From Pelagibacterium montanilacus (GTDB taxonomy: Bacteria; Pseudomonadota; Alphaproteobacteria; Rhizobiales; Devosiaceae): a stretch of 61,244 bases of DNA. The position numbers and the translations under genes are program-made. Location of the stretch: the NCBI RefSeq assembly GCF_003992665.1, contig NZ_RZMX01000002.1, positions 1-61,244 of the forward strand, written 5' to 3'. Shown here piece after piece: positions 57,714-61,244 of this stretch (the first letter of the stretch is position 1; every line of letters starts with the position of its first letter). A model generated the notes under the pieces. That model searched no databases, had not been told where the DNA came from, and saw only the letters and a list, made by a program, of their open reading frames with translations.

Positions 57714-58510
57714 CTTACCGCCTGTCACCTTCAGAGCTTGACCAGCTCTCACGCAGTTCCAGGAGCGTGTTTGGCGCGCTTTCTGCCGCTCTAGGTGCAT
57801 CCGAGGCCAGTGACCGCATGCAATTGGACCTGGGCGATGTCTACGAACGGCGTTCAGCCGCCTGTCCGTACGAGCAAGAGCGTCTTCGCCGGATCCTTAA
57901 CGCCCTGCTTCCCGTGCGGGACGACTGGCTGATGCTGAGCGTGGGAACTCTCCGGCGCTACGCCGAGGGTCAGTTATCGAGCGTTTGTCCCCGATCTGTA
58001 CTCCGGAAGTGGCGTAGCGGGTGCGAAAGACTTGTCGAAGGGGGTTACGATCCGGTTGGTTTTGCCTTGCTGGAAGTTCACCTGGTGAGACCGCTCGAGG
58101 GTCCACCAGTCTGGGAGCCGCACTTCCATGCTCTCCTTGCAGCTGCGCCGCAGGAGGCCGTTCGCGCCGCATTCGCCGTACGCCCTCGCGCCGATTCAGC
58201 GCTGAGAAATCGTCCCGTTCACGTCCAACCTCTTACCCCATCGGACGTCAGAACTCGGCTTAGGTATATGCTGAAATTCCAGCCGCGCGAAACGCGAGCG
58301 CTGGAGAACAGCCCACGCGGTGTCTGGGCGAGCCGTCTCTTATGGGGAGCTAGGCGTGAGGAGTGGTTGGCCTGGATGTCTCTCTGGGGGATTGGTGACC
58401 TGCTCAGCGTCCGGGGCTTGGACACGCAGTGCGTGCGCCGTGCCCAGTGCTGCGAAATGGCACCCTCCATCCGTACAGGTGCCTCTGGATACCCTCTGAT
58501 CCCCCCATAG
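57710..58510 (+). CDS. Putative HUH-type replication initiator
   Basis: A 266-residue protein of no clear named family, but with the two diagnostic motifs of HUH endonucleases in the right order: VWEPHFHALLAA, with H138 and H140 as the metal-binding HUH pair, and RLRYMLKF, with Y186-x-x-K189 as the nucleophilic tyrosine motif. A preceding WLMLSVGTLR could be motif 1. This suits a rolling-circle initiator or a related nickase. It starts at GTG 57710, coupled to the HTH gene. The C-terminal 60 residues hold a Cys-containing segment (CVRRAQCCEM) of unknown use. Confidence 0.55.
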   Translation: MTYRLSPSELDQLSRSSRSVFGALSAALGASEASDRMQLDLGDVYERRSAACPYEQERLRRILNALLPVRDDWLMLSVGTLRRYAEGQLSSVCPRSVLRKWRSGCERLVEGGYDPVGFALLEVHLVRPLEGPPVWEPHFHALLAAAPQEAVRAAFAVRPRADSALRNRPVHVQPLTPSDVRTRLRYMLKFQPRETRALENSPRGVWASRLLWGARREEWLAWMSLWGIGDLLSVRGLDTQCVRRAQCCEMAPSIRTGASGYPLIPP

Positions 58511-58608
58511 AGCTGGTTTTCGGCGCTATTGGGCGAAGTGCGGCGCAGCTGCAGTCTCTCCCTTCGATCGTATGAAACGAATTTTGGCACGCCGCTTAAC
58601 GCTGAGCA

Positions 58609-58630
58609 GTGAGCGGTTGCGTGCGCTCAC
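58609..58630. promoter_or_regulatory. Inverted repeat before the DUF927-type gene
   Basis: GTGAGCG (58609-58615) and CGCTCAC (58624-58630) form a 7-bp palindrome with an 8-nt spacer, 22 nt before the ATG. It may be an operator or a replication-origin hairpin for the HUH protein. Confidence 0.45.
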
Positions 58631-58652
58631 TTGAAACCCAAAGGGAAAAATC

Positions 58653-60428
58653 ATGGATATGAAGAAGAACGGCATCGCTCGCCCCTCTCAAGGCCGCAAG
58701 ACCAAGAGTGGCCCCATATTGCGCAATGTCTATGTGCATCAGCCGCCAAACAAGGGAATGGCGGGTCCGGACACGCCGACCGTCCTCTATAGGCGCGACA
58801 TTATCACCGATGATTCAGCCCACCATAAGGTCGAACTTGAATTCGTCGACTTCGAGGGAAGAATCAGAAGCCTGCTCAGGCCCAGAGCAGAGCTGCGCGA
58901 AGCAAAAAAGGTGCTCTCCGCCTTGCTTGATTCCGGGGTGCGGGATGATGCCCAGCTCACTGAGCAGAATTTGAAGCAAGTGCTCAGCGCTCCGCCTCAA
59001 GACGCCAAGGCGATGCACCTGACCCGGACCCTAGGTTGGCACGAGAGCGGTGATTATGTTTTCAAGACAAACACATTCTCCTCAGAACCAACGCCAAGGG
59101 TCCTACACGAGGATGCAGTTTTAGGAGCGTCAGTGAAAAACTGGGCGAATAAGCTCAGTGTCTGGCAGAGACGCATTGGAACGCTCTGTCGAAACTCCAA
59201 TTTCGCGGTCTTTGCAGTTGGGGTGGGCCTGGCAGGGCCGTTCTTAAGGTTTGGACAAGAGGGGGTCGGCATTGCATTTAACCTATCGGGCTTCTCCGGG
59301 CGCGGCAAAACGGCGGCATTATGCTTGGCGCAATCCGTGTCTGAACGCGCAACCTATCTGGATTTGCCGACGCTCAACGTCACCCCGACCTTCTTCGAGG
59401 AAAAGGGTGCCGAGTGTCGAGACGGTTGCGTGGTGTTCGATGAGTTCGGCTCGCTCCAGGGAGGAACTTCTGAGTGCAGAGAAGTCATCCGGGCCATGGC
59501 GTTTAAGGTGCGGGACGGTCGCGGCAGAGGTCGTAGCAAGAGCGGGGCCGTCGCGGTGGGCCAGTCTGAGCTGAGGTTTCGCGTTTCCGTGATGACGACG
59601 TCCGAAAAACCGTTGGTCGTTCTAAGCAACGGCACAAGGGTGGCGGGCGAGGAAGTCCGGTACATCGATGTCTCAGTTCCTAGAGCCGATACCGGGATCC
59701 TCGATTCAATTGTCAATGATCGATACTACGATAAAGCCAAGCGCAGCGGTATGCTCGGCCGGTGTGCGAAGCGCCTTTCCCAGGATTACGGACAGCCGAT
59801 CCGCTACCTTGTTTGGCACATTATCCGTGATCAATCCGCCGAGAGGCAGTTTACGAACTCCCTTGAGCGGTTTCAGGCAATTATCAGTGCCAAGTATCCT
59901 GATCTGCAGTCGCGGTACGTGAATGCTTTCGGGACGGTGTATGCGACTCTTTGCTTTGCATCTGCAAAAGGCGTCGTTCCATTCGATCAAGACCGGGTGC
60001 AGGAGGCAATGCTGGCGATCTTCGAGCGCTCGGAACTGGTCATGCGGCTTCATCGCGGTGCGGCCGATGACGAGGTTAAGGACACGATCATCAAACTACA
60101 GGCGGACCTGCGCGACAAATCCAAGGCTCCGCTCATCAAAAAAGGCGAGCACAAGGGTGCGGCTGTCGTCGACCGCTGGGCAATCCGGCGGGAAGTCTCC
60201 GGGATCATGCAGGCCGTTCTCGATCCCGATGCGTTGTGCAACCGCTTCGGCGCCAACAAGGTGGAACGCCTGGAGCGCTACCTGCTGCAATGGGAAGTGC
60301 AAATGCCCGATACCAGCGGCAAGCCGCGCCAGCAGGTGGAGGGGACAGGCATGAAAAAGGTGAAGCGCCCCCGCTTCATTGTTCTGGACCTCGACGCATT
60401 CGCTGCGCTCTCGCTCGGGAAGGATTGA
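58653..60428 (+). CDS. DUF927-type P-loop ATPase (helicase-like)
   Basis: A 591-residue protein with the central DUF927-like P-loop domain. Walker A is NLSGFSGRGKTAALCLAQSV (residues ~210-229) and Walker B is CVVFDEFGSLQ (residues ~259-269), followed by a sensor-like RFRVSVMTTSEKP. The N-terminal 150 residues have VELEFVDFEGRIRSLLRPRA, as in other mobile-element DUF927 proteins; a C-terminal ~130 residues region is helical (DALCNRFGANKVERLERYLL). DUF927 proteins are found in integrative elements and phage satellites with replication genes and may be primase-helicase relatives. The ATG follows AAAGGGAAAA. Confidence 0.78.
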   Translation: MDMKKNGIARPSQGRKTKSGPILRNVYVHQPPNKGMAGPDTPTVLYRRDIITDDSAHHKVELEFVDFEGRIRSLLRPRAELREAKKVLSALLDSGVRDDAQLTEQNLKQVLSAPPQDAKAMHLTRTLGWHESGDYVFKTNTFSSEPTPRVLHEDAVLGASVKNWANKLSVWQRRIGTLCRNSNFAVFAVGVGLAGPFLRFGQEGVGIAFNLSGFSGRGKTAALCLAQSVSERATYLDLPTLNVTPTFFEEKGAECRDGCVVFDEFGSLQGGTSECREVIRAMAFKVRDGRGRGRSKSGAVAVGQSELRFRVSVMTTSEKPLVVLSNGTRVAGEEVRYIDVSVPRADTGILDSIVNDRYYDKAKRSGMLGRCAKRLSQDYGQPIRYLVWHIIRDQSAERQFTNSLERFQAIISAKYPDLQSRYVNAFGTVYATLCFASAKGVVPFDQDRVQEAMLAIFERSELVMRLHRGAADDEVKDTIIKLQADLRDKSKAPLIKKGEHKGAAVVDRWAIRREVSGIMQAVLDPDALCNRFGANKVERLERYLLQWEVQMPDTSGKPRQQVEGTGMKKVKRPRFIVLDLDAFAALSLGKD

Positions 60429-60500
60429 GCAGAGGCCCGGTCCGTCCTGGGGCCGTTGGTAGGGCTCACTTGACGGTCCTTTAGGGCCCTCTGTCACGAT

Positions 60501-60534
60501 GGGGTCGCGCCTGCCCATTTTTGGGCGCGGCCCC
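60501..60534 (+). terminator. Hairpin between DUF927-type and DUF3768 genes
   Basis: GGGGTCGCGCC-TG-CCC pairs with GGGC-GCG-GCCCC, with a T-rich loop and CTATTCT after it. It may terminate the upstream unit. Confidence 0.35.
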
Positions 60535-60577
60535 TATTCTATTCCCGGTGCAGGCGCTCAACCCATGGAGCCCTGCA

Positions 60578-60925
60578 ATGTCTGAAGTTCACACCCTTGA
60601 CCAGACCAAACGCCAAGTGCGCGATCTTAACGACGCCCTGAGAACCAGTTTCTTCGGTGGGCGATGGATACTCACCACCGGCGTTCTCGCACTGGGCGCG
60701 CCGATCGCCACCAAGGCCGTCCGATCCATACAGGCCTTCGACGGTTTCACCCCCGACAATGATCCCTATGGAGAGCACGATTTCGGGTCGATCGTGGTCG
60801 AAGGGCATACCCTGTTCTGGAAGATCGATTACCTCGACAAGCAGCTCGAGTACGGCTCTCCCGACCCCACCAATCCAGAGGTGACCGAACGGGTTCTGAC
60901 CCTGATGCTCGCGTCGGAATATTGA
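60578..60925 (+). CDS. DUF3768 protein
   Basis: A 115-residue protein: VRDLNDALRTSFFGGRWILT, then VRSIQAFDGFTPDNDPYGEH, DFGSIVVEGHTLFWKIDYLD, and RVLTLMLASEY at the end all match DUF3768. This small family is confined largely to alphaproteobacterial plasmids and integrative elements, of unknown function. The ATG at 60578 is preceded by GGAGCCC 8 nt earlier. Context supports the element assignment of the whole right end. Confidence 0.88.
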   Translation: MSEVHTLDQTKRQVRDLNDALRTSFFGGRWILTTGVLALGAPIATKAVRSIQAFDGFTPDNDPYGEHDFGSIVVEGHTLFWKIDYLDKQLEYGSPDPTNPEVTERVLTLMLASEY

Positions 60926-60967
60926 GGGATGCGATGGGGGTGTTCGGGGAGGGTTTCGGCTAAAACA

Positions 60968-60996
60968 TTGACATAATTGTCTTTTTGGGCTATGCT
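60968..60996 (+). promoter_or_regulatory. Strong sigma-70 promoter with overlapping palindrome
   Basis: TTGACA (60968-60973), a 17-nt spacer and TATGCT (60991-60996) form a near-consensus promoter. GACA-TAAT-TGTC (60970-60981) overlaps the -35, which suits a small repressor. Confidence 0.8.
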
Positions 60997-61002
60997 GGCG
61001 CT

Positions 61003-61088
61003 GCACGGTGCTGTGCATGGCGGTTCGTGCCGCTATCGCCGTCACCGATGTGAACCCTGATCCGAGCCCCCCATGTGGGGGCTCTTTT
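61003..61088 (+). ncRNA. Predicted terminated leader RNA or sRNA before the last gene
   Basis: From the predicted start near 61003, about 85 nt would be transcribed to an intrinsic terminator before the next coding start. It might be an attenuated leader or an independent small RNA of the mobile element. No known family is recognised. Confidence 0.5.
61064..61088 (+). terminator. Intrinsic terminator inside the leader
   Basis: GAGCCCCC (61064-61071) pairs with GGGGGCTC (61077-61084), followed by TTTT. It lies 20 nt before the start codon at 61108. Confidence 0.8.
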
Positions 61089-61107
61089 GTTAGAAAAGGA
61101 CACGACA

Positions 61108-61244
61108 ATGGCCGTACCTGCTCAGAAACTCCCCGGTGAGGTCACCGACCTCCCCGCCATCGTGCTGATCGGACAATCGGACAACGAAAAGCCTCGCGGC
61201 TCCTGGTTCGCCAAGACCGATCGCGCCTCGGCCAGGAAGGCTGC
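61108..61244 (+). CDS. Unknown element-encoded protein, cut by the window edge
   Basis: The ATG follows AAAAGGACACGACA, a good binding site. The first 45 residues (PAQKLPGEVTDLPAIVLIGQ, then NEKPRGSWFAKTDRASARKA) are hydrophilic and start no domain I recognise. The gene continues past the right edge. The preceding promoter and leader terminator suggest conditional expression. Proteins with similar starts occur on Rhizobiales plasmids next to DUF3768 genes, but that is an impression, not a search result. Confidence 0.6.
   Translation, partial: MAVPAQKLPGEVTDLPAIVLIGQSDNEKPRGSWFAKTDRASARKA

Overview
This is about 61 kb of high-GC DNA with the gene content and style of a Hyphomicrobiales (Rhizobiales-type) alphaproteobacterium. 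Devosiaceae such as Pelagibacterium or Devosia would fit, but that placement is inferred from gene content, not from a search. Supporting signs are the alphaproteobacterial LexA box (GTTC-N7-GTTC) before uvrB, a trxB-lsrB/vtlR gene pair, tandem anti-Shine-Dalgarno sRNAs of the alpha-r14/cuckoo/CcsR kind, a smoEFGK-mtlK polyol operon, and four copies of a Rhizobiales-type intergenic hairpin repeat. Most of the window is ordinary chromosome; the two ends and a few islands are accessory.

Layout. 1-1840: a complete IS5-family element whose left end is the window edge. It is inserted in a dCTP-deaminase-like gene that follows an unknown gene in a low-GC two-gene unit. 1841-8223: uvrB with an SOS box, a 33-residue membrane micropeptide, a SAM methyltransferase behind an orphan palindrome, a ParE/Phd toxin-antitoxin pair, and an EamA transporter. 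8327-18457: a MocR regulator, an L,D-transpeptidase, a second micropeptide homologous to the first, a BaiN-type flavoprotein, RlpA, a spermidine-synthase-like protein, an SH3/crystallin-like protein, YciA thioesterase, thymidine kinase, DUF2147 and CBS proteins, and an aspartate aminotransferase. 18469-19335: three tandem minus-strand sRNA units, each with its own promoter and terminator, presenting CCUCCUCCC in hairpin loops.

19565-33821: two LysR regulators (one paired with trxB), greA, csp, threonine aldolase, a cupin, an aldo/keto reductase, and carB and carA tail to tail around a PhyH-type dioxygenase. 33369-38803: the macromolecular-synthesis-like cluster yqeY-dnaG-rpoD, then HlyU-like and small membrane proteins. 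39016-45255: a DUF533 protein, a very acidic proline-rich OmpA-family protein with a small anchored companion, YjbQ, a TSUP transporter, a SIMPL protein and a CAU-anticodon tRNA. 45411-54568: a polyol catabolic operon made of a SorC regulator, binding protein, two permeases, ATPase, polyol dehydrogenase and an FGGY kinase with a D-ribulokinase-like signature. 54629-56409: a DrrAB-type ABC exporter.

56633-61244: tRNA-Arg(CCG), followed by DNA of different character that looks like one end of an integrated mobile element. It carries tandem 11-bp repeats, an excisionase-like HTH protein, a putative HUH replication initiator (PHFHALL plus YMLK), a DUF927-type P-loop ATPase, a DUF3768 protein, and a strong promoter whose leader ends in a terminator before a gene cut by the window edge. 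No integrase and no second attachment site are inside the window.
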